Assembly: GCA_905201285.1 (NCBI GenBank)
Contig: CAJKNM010000068.1
Span: 1-8,769 of the forward strand
Reading direction: 5' to 3'
From: an uncultured Eubacteriales bacterium
Lineage (GTDB): Bacteria; Bacillota; Clostridia; Monoglobales; Monoglobaceae
Length of the DNA stretch: 8,769 nt
The notes under the pieces: generated by a model
The model's input: the letters and a program-made list of their open reading frames with translations, nothing else
Told to the model about the DNA's origin: nothing
The model's database searches: none
Translations under genes and position numbers: made by a program
Shown: piece after piece, positions 1-7,231 of the stretch
How the letters are laid out: each line of letters starts with the position of its first letter
How positions within the stretch are numbered: the stretch's first letter is position 1

Positions 1-570
1 TATGACTTCGGCACAATTTTGAAGTGGCAGTGGGAAGAGAAGGTTATTCCGTACTGGAAGGATATGGCGAAGTTTGCAAAGGAACACGGAATAGAAAAGA
101 TTGCGTTTGAGATGCACCAGGGATTTGTAGTGTATAACCCCGAGACGTTGCTTAAATTACGCGCGGCGGTAGGCGATATAATCGGCGCGAACTTTGATCC
201 GAGCCATCTCTTCTGGCAGGGAATAAATCCGACCTCGGCAATCAAGGCGTTAAAGGGTGCGATTTATCACTTCCACGCAAAGGATACGCTTATCGACGAG
301 CGCAACTGCGGCGTGAACGGAGTTCTTGATACAAAGCCTTATGACGACATTTTGAACCGTTCGTGGGTTTTCCGCACCGTTGGCTACGGACACGGAAAGG
401 AATGCTGGAACGATATGATAAGTATGCTTAAGGCGACGGGTTATGACGGCGCAATCAGCATAGAACACGAGGACGGGCTTATGTCACCGAATGAGGGTCT
501 TGAAAAGGCGATTGCATTCTTAAAAGAAGTGCTTATATATGAAACCCCCGGAGATATGTGGTGGATATAA
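1..570 (+). CDS. Sugar phosphate isomerase/epimerase (xylose isomerase-like TIM barrel), 5'-partial
   Basis: The frame is open from base 1, so the gene begins upstream of the window; the in-frame TTG at 19 is not a credible start. The visible 189 residues are the C-terminal two thirds of an AP-endonuclease-2/xylose-isomerase-like barrel. Family motifs are FEMHQG (Glu37 of the visible part), FDPSH (Asp66, His69), HFHAKD (His92), a GYGHG turn near 128-132 and SIEHED (Glu155); the acidic and His residues are probable divalent-metal ligands. Such cytoplasmic enzymes interconvert keto and aldo or epimeric sugars, and the exact substrate cannot be read from sequence. The gene ends 16 bases before a Gfo/Idh/MocA dehydrogenase, a very common partner in catabolism of inositols and unusual sugars. 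The family call is firm and the substrate is unknown. Confidence 0.88.
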   Translation, partial: YDFGTILKWQWEEKVIPYWKDMAKFAKEHGIEKIAFEMHQGFVVYNPETLLKLRAAVGDIIGANFDPSHLFWQGINPTSAIKALKGAIYHFHAKDTLIDERNCGVNGVLDTKPYDDILNRSWVFRTVGYGHGKECWNDMISMLKATGYDGAISIEHEDGLMSPNEGLEKAIAFLKEVLIYETPGDMWWI

Positions 571-586
571 AAGTGAGGTAAGACAA

Positions 587-1651
587 ATGAAGGTATATAC
601 AGCAGGAATAATCGGCTACGGCGGAATGGCGGGCAACCACGAAAAGGTTATGCGCGTTGATTACGACAGAATGAAACTTAAAGGGATTTTCGATATAAAT
701 GCGCATCGCTGCGATGTTGCAAGAGAGCAGGGGTATTATGTTTATTCCTCAAAAGAGGAAATGTTAAACGACCCCGACATAGATGTTGTGATAATAGCGG
801 CGACAAATGACGCGCACAAACAGCTTGTAATAGATGCGCTGAATGCGGGCAAGAGTGTTCTTTGTGAAAAGCCCGTTACGATGTCATCGGCAGACTTAGA
901 GGATTTGATTGAGCTTGCAAAGCACAGTGACGGGGTCTTTACCGTTGACCAAAACAGAAGAACAAACAAAGATTTTGTTGCGATGCGGCGCGGTATCGAG
1001 TCGGGAAGAATCGGCAAGCCGTATGTGATAGAGTCGCGCGTTGAAGGCTCGCGCGGAATGCCCGCGAGCTGGAGAACCGAGAAAAAGCTCGGCGGCGGAA
1101 TGATGCTTGACTGGGGCGTTCATCTGATAGACCAGATTATGTATATGGTTGACGAAAAGGTAGCATCGGTATATTGCAAGATGTTTAAGGTTCACTATGA
1201 CGAGGTCGAGGATAACTTCCGTATGACAATGACGTTTGAGAGCGGACTTACCGCTCAAATCGAAGTGGGAACAAACAACTATATCAAGCACCCGAGGTGG
1301 TATGTGCTCGGCGATGAGGGGACCCTTGTGATAAATGATTGGGATTGCCAAGGCGAGATTGTGCGCTGCCTTGACAAAGAGAATATTTGGGGCGAGGAAA
1401 TCGCCGTGAACAAGGCGGGCCCCACCAAGACGATGGCTCCGCGAAGCCCCGAGACGGTTCAGACATTCAAAATTTCCGCGCCCGAGGATGTGACGGATAA
1501 CCTTACTGTTGTATATAATCAGCTTCTTGACGCGATAGAGGGCAAGGCAGAGCTTACGATTAAGCCCGAGCAGGCTCTCAGAGTTATGAAGGTTATGGAG
1601 GCGGCATTTGAATCCGCCGAAATCGGAAATGCTGTTAAAGTAAATATATAA
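587..1651 (+). CDS. Gfo/Idh/MocA family NAD(P)-dependent oxidoreductase
   Basis: This is a 354-residue cytoplasmic dehydrogenase of the inositol/glucose-fructose oxidoreductase family. The N-terminal Rossmann fold carries the dinucleotide loop GYGGMAG (residues 10-16). CEKPVT (93-98) holds the conserved EKP motif. The substrate domain has GGGMMLDWGVHLID (169-182) with the usual catalytic Asp175 and His179. I chose the ATG at 587 because GAGG at 575-578 lies 8 bases upstream and the fold begins at once (MKVYTAGIIG). An upstream in-frame ATG at 539 would overlap the previous gene and add 16 non-homologous-looking residues. The gene follows the sugar isomerase in what looks like one operon and is followed by a strong hairpin. 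It probably oxidises or reduces a cyclitol or sugar hydroxyl; the substrate is not predictable. Confidence 0.92.
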   Translation: MKVYTAGIIGYGGMAGNHEKVMRVDYDRMKLKGIFDINAHRCDVAREQGYYVYSSKEEMLNDPDIDVVIIAATNDAHKQLVIDALNAGKSVLCEKPVTMSSADLEDLIELAKHSDGVFTVDQNRRTNKDFVAMRRGIESGRIGKPYVIESRVEGSRGMPASWRTEKKLGGGMMLDWGVHLIDQIMYMVDEKVASVYCKMFKVHYDEVEDNFRMTMTFESGLTAQIEVGTNNYIKHPRWYVLGDEGTLVINDWDCQGEIVRCLDKENIWGEEIAVNKAGPTKTMAPRSPETVQTFKISAPEDVTDNLTVVYNQLLDAIEGKAELTIKPEQALRVMKVMEAAFESAEIGNAVKVNI

Positions 1652-1686
1652 AGACTTTTATATCAGATAATTGAAAATGCGCAGTT

Positions 1687-1717
1687 AGGGGGCAGCCGAA
1701 AATATCGGCTGCCCCCT
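1687..1717. terminator. Perfect 13-bp hairpin between convergent genes, probable bidirectional terminator
   Basis: AGGGGGCAGCCGA (1687-1699) pairs perfectly with TCGGCTGCCCCCT (1705-1717) around a 5-base AAATA loop. It sits between the end of the oxidoreductase (1651) and the end of the convergent AraC gene (1734). No strong T-run follows on either strand, only AT-rich sequence, so termination efficiency is uncertain, but position and stem stability fit a shared terminator. Confidence 0.75.
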
Positions 1718-1733
1718 ATATAATACATATAGA

Positions 1734-2549
1734 TTAAAATCCGTCTCTGTGATATGCACCCGGCGACATATGCATCATTTTCTTAAATGTATACGAAAAG
1801 TATTCAACCGAGCTGTACCCCGATTCAAACGCAACTTCTTTAATCGTTAAGTCGCTTGTCAGAAGAAGCTTGCACGCATATTTAAGCCTGATATTATTCA
1901 GATATTCGTTAAAAGAGGTTTTTAAGTATTTTTTAAAAAGGCTTCCGAGGTAGTTCACAGATACCGAGAGTTCCTTTGCAAGTTCACCAAGCGTCAGCTT
2001 TTCCCTGAAGTTTGTATTGACATACACAACCGCCTGCTGAATCAGCTGAGGCACGTTCTCGTCCTCCGAATCTGACGAACTTCGTATAAGCAAAACAACC
2101 AGCTCTGAAATTATGCTTGATTTTATTATATCCGTATATATTTGCGGATTTGAAGTCTCTTTATCCAAAATTTTTATTTTTGAAATTATTTCATTTATCT
2201 CGCTTACGTTAAAATTATGTATAAGGCGGTTTGGCTTTATATTTATATGCCTTGCGATTCTGTCGTTTAAAAGCGATTCTTTAAATCTGATGCTTATAAG
2301 CGTAACCTCGTCCGTTGCCGAAAACGAATGATAATCGCAATACGAAAGCATATACATACTTCCGCGGCAAAGCTGATATGTTTCGCCGTTGTAAACCTGT
2401 ACGGCTCTTCCGCCCGTTATAATTTCAAGCTCAAGATAATTGTGCCAGTGAGGAGGAACAATTCTTCCCTTAGGAACGGATTTTTCGCATACGACCAAAT
2501 CGCAGTTGTCAAGCAGGTCTTTTATATCCATAAGCATTTTGTAATTCAT
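1734..2549 (-). CDS. AraC family transcriptional regulator with N-terminal cupin domain
   Basis: A 271-residue protein of normal length for a sugar-responsive AraC regulator. The N-terminal half has a cupin-type ligand-binding start (PHWHNYLELEIITGG, about residues 33-47). The C-terminal ~100 residues hold two helix-turn-helix units: LTLGELAKELSVSVNYLGSLFKK, split here as LTLGELAKELS / VSVNYLGSLFKK, and LTIKEVAFESGYSSVEYFS, ending in the usual SPGAYH signature. The start codon has GGTGAG (2560-2555 on the minus strand) five bases upstream. The gene is divergent from the GH2-ROK-SIS-transaldolase operon and shares its promoter region, so it is the likely local activator or repressor of that operon. 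Its ligand is probably a pathway sugar or oligosaccharide, which is inference. Confidence 0.93.
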   Translation of the reverse strand: MNYKMLMDIKDLLDNCDLVVCEKSVPKGRIVPPHWHNYLELEIITGGRAVQVYNGETYQLCRGSMYMLSYCDYHSFSATDEVTLISIRFKESLLNDRIARHINIKPNRLIHNFNVSEINEIISKIKILDKETSNPQIYTDIIKSSIISELVVLLIRSSSDSEDENVPQLIQQAVVYVNTNFREKLTLGELAKELSVSVNYLGSLFKKYLKTSFNEYLNNIRLKYACKLLLTSDLTIKEVAFESGYSSVEYFSYTFKKMMHMSPGAYHRDGF

Positions 2550-2585
2550 AAAAACTCACCGCTTCCAAAATCGTTGATTTTCTTA

Positions 2586-2614
2586 ATTATATCACGGATT
2601 ATCAATATTTACAA
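2586..2614 (-). promoter_or_regulatory. Sigma-A-like promoter for the AraC regulator
   Basis: On the minus strand TTGTAA (2614-2609) and a perfect TATAAT (2591-2586) are separated by 17 bases, about 36 bases upstream of the regulator's start codon. The -10 matches consensus fully and the -35 in four of six positions. It shares its -35 DNA with the opposing operon promoter. Confidence 0.6.
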
Positions 2615-2636
2615 GAGTTATTTATCGGGATATAAT
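2608..2636 (+). promoter_or_regulatory. Sigma-A-like promoter for the GH2-ROK-SIS-transaldolase operon
   Basis: TTTACA (2608-2613) and TATAAT (2631-2636) are separated by exactly 17 bases, giving 11 of 12 consensus positions. Transcription would start near 2643. A GGAGG ribosome binding site (2655-2659) and the ATG at 2667 follow directly. No clear palindromic operator was found. Confidence 0.78.
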
Positions 2637-2666
2637 TAATTTAAACAAACAGACGGAGGTAAGCTT

Positions 2667-3719
2667 ATGTTTAACTGGAAAATGGCATATGCGCCTAATT
2701 ATTTATGCAAATACAGCAAAATTTTAAACATCGCTGATATTAAAAAATCGGGGTTTGAGATAATAAATGCCGAAGTCCCCGGGAACTTTGAACTTGATTT
2801 AATGCGCGAAGGGCGGCTTTGCGATTTATATTATTCAACAAACACGCTTAAGGCGCAAAAGCTTGAAAATATGCACGTATGGTACTTCGGCGAATTTGAA
2901 GTAACCGATAAAAATTCTTATCTGCATTTTGAGGGAATCGACACGGTTTCGGAAATATATATAAACGGAAGCCTTGTCAAAAAAACCGATAATATGTTTA
3001 TTCCTTATGATGTTTCCGCCGATTTTAATATAGGAAAGAACGAGGTTGTCATTCATATTCTCCCAACTTGCATAGAGGCGGGAAAGTACGAGGTTACCCC
3101 TTTTTGTTTTGCGCTGAAGTATAATTATGCCGCGCTTAATATAAGAAAGGCGGCACATATGTTCGGCTGGGACATTATGCCGAGAATTGTTTCGGCGGGG
3201 CTTTGGAAGCCTGTTTCGCTTAAAAAAAGAAAATCCGAAGGAATCAAAGACGTATATTTTATCACAAATTGTGCCGATGTTGAAAACCGCTCTGCCGAAA
3301 TGCGTTTTTTCATCAATGCGGATACAGACGGCGATTATATAAACGACTATTCGGTCAGAGTTCGCGGACGCTGCGGTGACAGCGAATTTGACGTAACGGA
3401 GGTTATGTGGAACAGCGGTTATCAGTTTAATTTTAAGATTGATAACGCAAAGTTTTGGTTCCCCAAAAATTACGGAGAGCCAAGCTTATACGAAACAGAG
3501 GTTACTCTGCTGCACAAAGAAAATATTGTTGATACATATAAGCTGAATGTCGGAATCCGCACAGTTGAGCTTGATATAAGCGACAGCACGAGCGAAGATG
3601 ATATCGGCGAGTTTTGTTTTAAAGTGAACGGAAGGCGCATATTTGCGATGGGTTCAAACTGGGTTCCGCTTGACGCATTTCACTCGCAGGATACCAAAAG
3701 GCTCGGCAAGGCGTTTTAA
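2667..3719 (+). CDS. N-terminal part of the GH2 beta-mannosidase (sugar-binding and Ig-like domains, first barrel strand)
   Basis: These 350 residues are preceded by a strong GGAGG site 7 bases before ATG. Mannosidase-type features include VPGNFELDLMREG (about 33-45), FEGIDTVSEIYING in the jelly roll, and FGWDIMPRIVSAGLWKPVSL (about 166-185), which matches the FGWDxGPR...G.WKP region of beta-mannosidases. The last part (FKVNGRRIFAMGSNWVPLDAF) is the first strand of the TIM barrel. Neither catalytic Glu is in this part, so alone it would have no hydrolase activity. It ends at the in-frame TAA at 3717-3719. Confidence 0.85.
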   Translation: MFNWKMAYAPNYLCKYSKILNIADIKKSGFEIINAEVPGNFELDLMREGRLCDLYYSTNTLKAQKLENMHVWYFGEFEVTDKNSYLHFEGIDTVSEIYINGSLVKKTDNMFIPYDVSADFNIGKNEVVIHILPTCIEAGKYEVTPFCFALKYNYAALNIRKAAHMFGWDIMPRIVSAGLWKPVSLKKRKSEGIKDVYFITNCADVENRSAEMRFFINADTDGDYINDYSVRVRGRCGDSEFDVTEVMWNSGYQFNFKIDNAKFWFPKNYGEPSLYETEVTLLHKENIVDTYKLNVGIRTVELDISDSTSEDDIGEFCFKVNGRRIFAMGSNWVPLDAFHSQDTKRLGKAF

Positions 3720-4958
3720 ATGCTTGATGACTTGGGTTGTAACATAGTTCGATGCTGGGGCGGAAATGTGTACGAAAGTGATGAGTTCTTTGACTTCTGT
3801 GACAGGCACGGAATTATGGTTTGGCAGGATTTTGCTATGGGCTGCGGCGTTTACCCTCAGACCTTAGACTTTACGAATAGATTTAAAGAAGAGGCGGTAT
3901 ATCAGATAAAGCGTTTGCGGAATCACCCGTCGCTTGCTTTGTGGGCGGGGGATAACGAATGTGACATTGCTGCTGCCGAGTGGGCGGGATTTCGAAAGAA
4001 TCCGTCGGATAACGAAGTTACGCGCGGGTTGCTTAAAAAGTTGACCACGGTATATGACGGCTCAAGACCGTATCTGCCAAGCTCTCCTTATATCAGCGAG
4101 GGCGCATATAAAACAAACTTCCCTCTGCCCGAAGACCATCTTTGGGGGCCGCGTGATTATTTTAAAGGTGATTTTTATAATAATGCCAAGAGTCGTTTCG
4201 CCTCCGAGACGGGCTATCAGGGGTTTCCGTCACCTTTATCGCTTGAAAAGTTTTTAAACCAGCCGCAAAAGATATTTAACGAAAACGGAGAGCCGACCGA
4301 TGAGTATACGGTTCACGCTGCCTCGCCCGAGCTTGGACAAAAGTCTCCGTATATCTATCGGATAGGACTGACCTACAGCCAGATACTCAAGCTATTTGGA
4401 AAGGCAGAGGATAATTTCAGCGACTTAATCAAGCAAAGCCAGATTTCACAGGCAGAGGCTAAAAAATATTTTATCGAAAAGTTTCGGCTTAAAAAATGGT
4501 ATTGCACAGGTATAATATGGTGGAATCTGCTTGACGGCTGGCCGCAGATTTCGGACGCGGTTGTTGATTATTACTTCTGCAAAAAGCTGGCATACCACTA
4601 TATAAAACGGTCGCAGACGCCGCTTTGCCTTATGTTTGGCGAGCCAAAGGGCGATATGCTTACATTGTACGCGGTAAACGAGCTGAACTGTGACAAAAAT
4701 ATAAGTTATACCATAACCGAGGTGTACAGCGGTGATGAAATTGCAAAAGGAGCGGCTTCGGCAAAGGCGGGACTTTCGGTTCCTGTAATCACGGTTAATA
4801 CAGAAGAAGATAAGCAGAAGTTTTATCTTATAGAGTGGACGGTTGACGGAAGAACGTACAAAAATCATTACTGTACCAATCTGTTAAATACAGACTATAA
4901 AAAATATCTGTCCGCAATAGAGAAATGCGGATTTGACGAATTTGAGGGATTCATATGA
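3720..4958 (+). CDS. C-terminal part of the GH2 beta-mannosidase (catalytic TIM barrel and C-terminal beta domain)
   Basis: These 412 residues begin with an ATG directly abutting the TAA of the upstream half. AAGG at 3708-3711 lies 8 bases before it, so reinitiation is conceivable. The Met is probably an internal residue of the intact enzyme. Both catalytic residues are here. The acid/base Glu is in WAGDNECD (Glu80 of this part) and the nucleophile Glu is in RFASETGYQGFPS (Glu163). RCWGGNVYESDEFF and CDRHGIMVWQDF are classic GH2 mannosidase barrel motifs. The barrel lacks its first strand, so independent activity is doubtful. The stop overlaps the next start (ATGA at 4955-4958), indicating translational coupling to the kinase. 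Confidence 0.85.
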   Translation: MLDDLGCNIVRCWGGNVYESDEFFDFCDRHGIMVWQDFAMGCGVYPQTLDFTNRFKEEAVYQIKRLRNHPSLALWAGDNECDIAAAEWAGFRKNPSDNEVTRGLLKKLTTVYDGSRPYLPSSPYISEGAYKTNFPLPEDHLWGPRDYFKGDFYNNAKSRFASETGYQGFPSPLSLEKFLNQPQKIFNENGEPTDEYTVHAASPELGQKSPYIYRIGLTYSQILKLFGKAEDNFSDLIKQSQISQAEAKKYFIEKFRLKKWYCTGIIWWNLLDGWPQISDAVVDYYFCKKLAYHYIKRSQTPLCLMFGEPKGDMLTLYAVNELNCDKNISYTITEVYSGDEIAKGAASAKAGLSVPVITVNTEEDKQKFYLIEWTVDGRTYKNHYCTNLLNTDYKKYLSAIEKCGFDEFEGFI

Positions 4959-5908
4959 TAGGTTTTGACATAGGCGGAACAAAATGTGCGGTCAGCATCG
5001 GCTATGAGGATGGCGGCAAACTTATTATCAAAAGCAAAAAGTCGATACCGACCGACCGCTCGGCATCTCCGTATGAAATGATAGAAAAAATGTGCCTCAT
5101 CGCGGAAGAGCAGACAGACATCTTTGACATAATAGGTATCTCGTGCGGGGGACCGCTCAGTTCGGCAAGCGGAACAATTCTGTCACCGCCGAACCTTCCC
5201 GGGTGGGATAATGTTAAGATTGTTGAATATCTTGAAAACCGCTTCGGCTGCCGTGCATATCTCCAAAATGATGCAAACGCCTGCGCCGTTGCCGAATGGA
5301 GATATGGGGCAGGCGCAGGTATGAATAACGTTGTTTTTCTCACCTTCGGAACAGGTCTGGGCGCGGGACTTATATTAGACGGAAGGCTCTACAGCGGAAC
5401 AAATGATATGGCGGGCGAAGCGGGGCATATCAGGCTCTCAGACTTCGGACCTGTCGGGTATGGCAAAAGCGGCTCTTTTGAAGGGTTTTGCTCCGGTGCG
5501 GGAATAGCCGAACTCGGCAGAATTTATGCAAAAGAGGCTTTTCAAATGGGAAAAACGGTATCGTATTGCAAAAGCGCAGCCGATTCAGAGAGTATTACCG
5601 CAAAGAAAATCGCCGGCTGCGCCCGTGACGGAGAGGCGGACGCCTTAAAAATATTTGATATCTGCGCCGAAAAGCTCGGTGCGGGACTTTCAATAATAAT
5701 CGATATTCTAAACCCCGAAGCAATTATCATAGGAAGCATTTTTCAGCGTTGCGAAGAGCTTTTGCGCAGCCGTACCGAAGAGGTAATCAAAAGAGAAACC
5801 CTTGCGGCGGCGCGAAATGTGTGCAAGATTTTGCCGTCAAAGCTTAAAGAGAATTTAGGCGACTATGCCGCGCTTTCCGTTGCGGCTTTAAATAATGAAA
5901 GGTTGTGA
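4955..5908 (+). CDS. ROK family sugar kinase
   Basis: This 317-residue cytoplasmic kinase should transfer phosphate from ATP to a hexose-like sugar. It shows the ATP phosphate-1 motif DIGGTK (residues 5-10), the catalytic base region QNDANAC (Asp106), the phosphate-2 loop FGTGLGAG (131-138) and the substrate Glu/His pair GEAGHI (Glu155, His158). The usual ROK zinc motif CxCGxxGC is replaced by VGYGKSGS around 167-174, followed by FEGFCSG, so the Cys ligands are missing while the first His and the trailing Glu remain. No N-terminal helix-turn-helix is present, so this is a kinase and not a ROK repressor. It overlaps the mannosidase by 4 bases. By context it phosphorylates the sugar released by the GH2 enzyme; mannose, glucose or a heptose are all possible. 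Confidence 0.9.
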   Translation: MIGFDIGGTKCAVSIGYEDGGKLIIKSKKSIPTDRSASPYEMIEKMCLIAEEQTDIFDIIGISCGGPLSSASGTILSPPNLPGWDNVKIVEYLENRFGCRAYLQNDANACAVAEWRYGAGAGMNNVVFLTFGTGLGAGLILDGRLYSGTNDMAGEAGHIRLSDFGPVGYGKSGSFEGFCSGAGIAELGRIYAKEAFQMGKTVSYCKSAADSESITAKKIAGCARDGEADALKIFDICAEKLGAGLSIIIDILNPEAIIIGSIFQRCEELLRSRTEEVIKRETLAAARNVCKILPSKLKENLGDYAALSVAALNNERL

Positions 5909-5912
5909 TAAC

Positions 5913-6530
5913 GTGACAGAACTCTATAACAGATACCCAAACTTAAAACAGTGCAAGACCGCCATTGACTCTGCACTTAATGCAATATGCGATACATATC
6001 AAAGCGGCGGAAAGCTGCTTGCCTGCGGCAACGGCGGCAGCTGTGCCGACTGTGAACATATCGTGGGCGAGCTTATGAAGGGATTTTTATTATACCGAAG
6101 TCAATGCGGACTTGAAGAAAAGTTCAGTGATTTGAATTTTGATGATGCAGAGTATATGGCAAAGCATCTTCAGGGGGCGCTTCCCGCTATTTCGCTGCCG
6201 CATCAGACGGCACTTACATCGGCGTTTGCAAATGATGTTGCCGCCGATATGATTTATGCACAGCTTGTCTACGGCTATGCAAAGAAAGATGACATCTTGG
6301 TATGCATATCCACATCGGGAAATTCCAAAAACGTAGTTTATGCGGCAAAAACCGCTAAAATGCTTGGAGTGAAAACACTTGCGCTGACAGGCAAAAACGA
6401 AAGCGCACTTTCCGACATCTGCAATGTGACGATTCGCGTGCCCGAAACGGAAACGTATAAGGTTCAAGAGCTTCACCTTCCGGTTTATCATTATCTGTGT
6501 GCAGAGGTTGAAGCAAAATTCTTTAAATAA
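5913..6530 (+). CDS. SIS-domain phosphosugar isomerase, GmhA-like (phosphoheptose isomerase family)
   Basis: I chose the GTG at 5913 (205 residues) because GAAAGG at 5897-5902 lies 10 bases upstream; the in-frame ATG at 5895 has no ribosome binding site and adds six odd residues (MKGCDN). The SIS phosphate loops are GNGGS (39-43) and STSGNS (133-138). Aligned by eye with E. coli GmhA, which makes D-glycero-D-manno-heptose-7-phosphate from sedoheptulose-7-phosphate, all four metal ligands are kept: His49, Glu53, Gln185 and His193 (E. coli His61, Glu65, Gln172, His180). E. coli Asp169 is replaced by Tyr182. An insertion of roughly 20 residues or more lies around 60-90, between the ligand helix and GALPAISL. 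The gene sits between a sugar kinase and a transaldolase, not in an LPS or S-layer heptose cluster, so a catabolic role is more likely. The true substrate is unproven. Confidence 0.85.
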   Translation: MTELYNRYPNLKQCKTAIDSALNAICDTYQSGGKLLACGNGGSCADCEHIVGELMKGFLLYRSQCGLEEKFSDLNFDDAEYMAKHLQGALPAISLPHQTALTSAFANDVAADMIYAQLVYGYAKKDDILVCISTSGNSKNVVYAAKTAKMLGVKTLALTGKNESALSDICNVTIRVPETETYKVQELHLPVYHYLCAEVEAKFFK

Positions 6531-6559
6531 GCAAATAAAATACAGGAGGTAAATATATT

Positions 6560-7201
6560 ATGAAAATTTTTATTGACACAGCAAATGTAGAAGAAATCAG
6601 AAAGGCAAACGAGATGGGCGTTATCTGCGGCGTTACCACAAACCCGTCGCTTATCGCAAAAGAGGGCAGAGTATTTAAAGAGGTTGTAGCTGAAATCGCC
6701 TCAATCGTGGACGGCCCTATCTCCGCCGAGGTTATCAGTCTTGAGGCGGATAAGATGGTGGAAGAGGCGCTGGAGCTTTCAAAAATTCATAAGAATATTG
6801 TTATCAAAATTCCTATGACGGCAGAGGGGTTAAAGGCTGTTTCGATTCTTTCAGAAAAGGGAATCAAGACAAACGTAACTCTTATATTCAGCCCGTCACA
6901 GGCTCTTCTTGCCGCAAGAGCGGGCGCGTCATATGTAAGCCCGTTTGTCGGCAGACTTAACGATATCTCGTCGGACGGAAACAAGCTTGTAGAAAGCATA
7001 GCGGCAATATTTGATATCCACGGGATAACGACAGAGATAATAGCGGCAAGCATCAGAAGCCCCGAAGATGTGGCTGACGCGGCACTCTCGGGCGCGCATA
7101 TCGCCACGATTCCGTATAAGGTTATATGCCAGATGATTAAGCATCCGCTTACCGATGCGGGAATCGAACGTTTCTTAAAAGATTGGGAAGGCGTAAAATA
7201 A
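6560..7201 (+). CDS. Transaldolase, TalC/MipB-type short subfamily
   Basis: A 213-residue protein, the normal length for the short decameric-type transaldolases. AGGAGG at 6544-6549 is 10 bases from the ATG. Key features are FIDTAN (Asp6), GVTTNPSL (Asn28), the Schiff-base Lys83 in VIKIPMT, and SYVSPFVGRLNDI. Phe129 in SPFVGR corresponds to the position that is Tyr in E. coli fructose-6-phosphate aldolase and Phe in transaldolase, which favours true transaldolase: sedoheptulose-7-P plus glyceraldehyde-3-P giving erythrose-4-P plus fructose-6-P. It is the last gene of the operon, 29 bases after the isomerase, and would link the pathway to the pentose-phosphate pool. Fructose-6-phosphate aldolase activity is not excluded. 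Confidence 0.93.
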   Translation: MKIFIDTANVEEIRKANEMGVICGVTTNPSLIAKEGRVFKEVVAEIASIVDGPISAEVISLEADKMVEEALELSKIHKNIVIKIPMTAEGLKAVSILSEKGIKTNVTLIFSPSQALLAARAGASYVSPFVGRLNDISSDGNKLVESIAAIFDIHGITTEIIAASIRSPEDVADAALSGAHIATIPYKVICQMIKHPLTDAGIERFLKDWEGVK

Positions 7202-7231
7202 AATATATTTTGCTGATTTGGTTATAGTTAT

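Larger units (their letters stand above)
2667..4958 (+). pseudogene. GH2 beta-mannosidase-like gene interrupted by one in-frame TAA at 3717-3719
   Basis: The two halves (2667-3719 and 3720-4958) are in the same frame and together read as one continuous glycoside hydrolase family 2 mannosidase of about 763 residues. The order is a jelly-roll sugar-binding domain, an immunoglobulin-like domain, a TIM barrel and a C-terminal beta domain. The break falls inside the first alpha helix of the barrel (RLGKAF-stop-MLDDLGCNIVRCWGG). A single G-to-T change (GAA to TAA) would account for it, with no missing or extra base. No other stop lies in frame, which suggests a recent mutation, a base-calling error or strain polymorphism rather than decay. 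Neither half should fold into an active barrel alone. The absence of a signal peptide implies a cytoplasmic enzyme acting on imported oligosaccharides. Substrate could be beta-mannosides or a related manno-configured glycoside. Confidence 0.85.

Noticed and set aside
896..1351. Minus-strand open frame of 151 codons inside the oxidoreductase gene
   Set aside because: It is a shadow of a well-supported dehydrogenase, with no ribosome binding site and no family motif.
2574..2605. TTGAT...ATCAA inverted repeat in the divergent promoter region as an operator
   Set aside because: Only 5-bp arms with 22 bases between them in AT-rich DNA; expected by chance.
3717..3722. Stop-codon recoding (TAA read as an amino acid) in the GH2 gene
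   Set aside because: TAA ends several other genes here and no selenocysteine- or pyrrolysine-type codon is involved; a point mutation is simpler.
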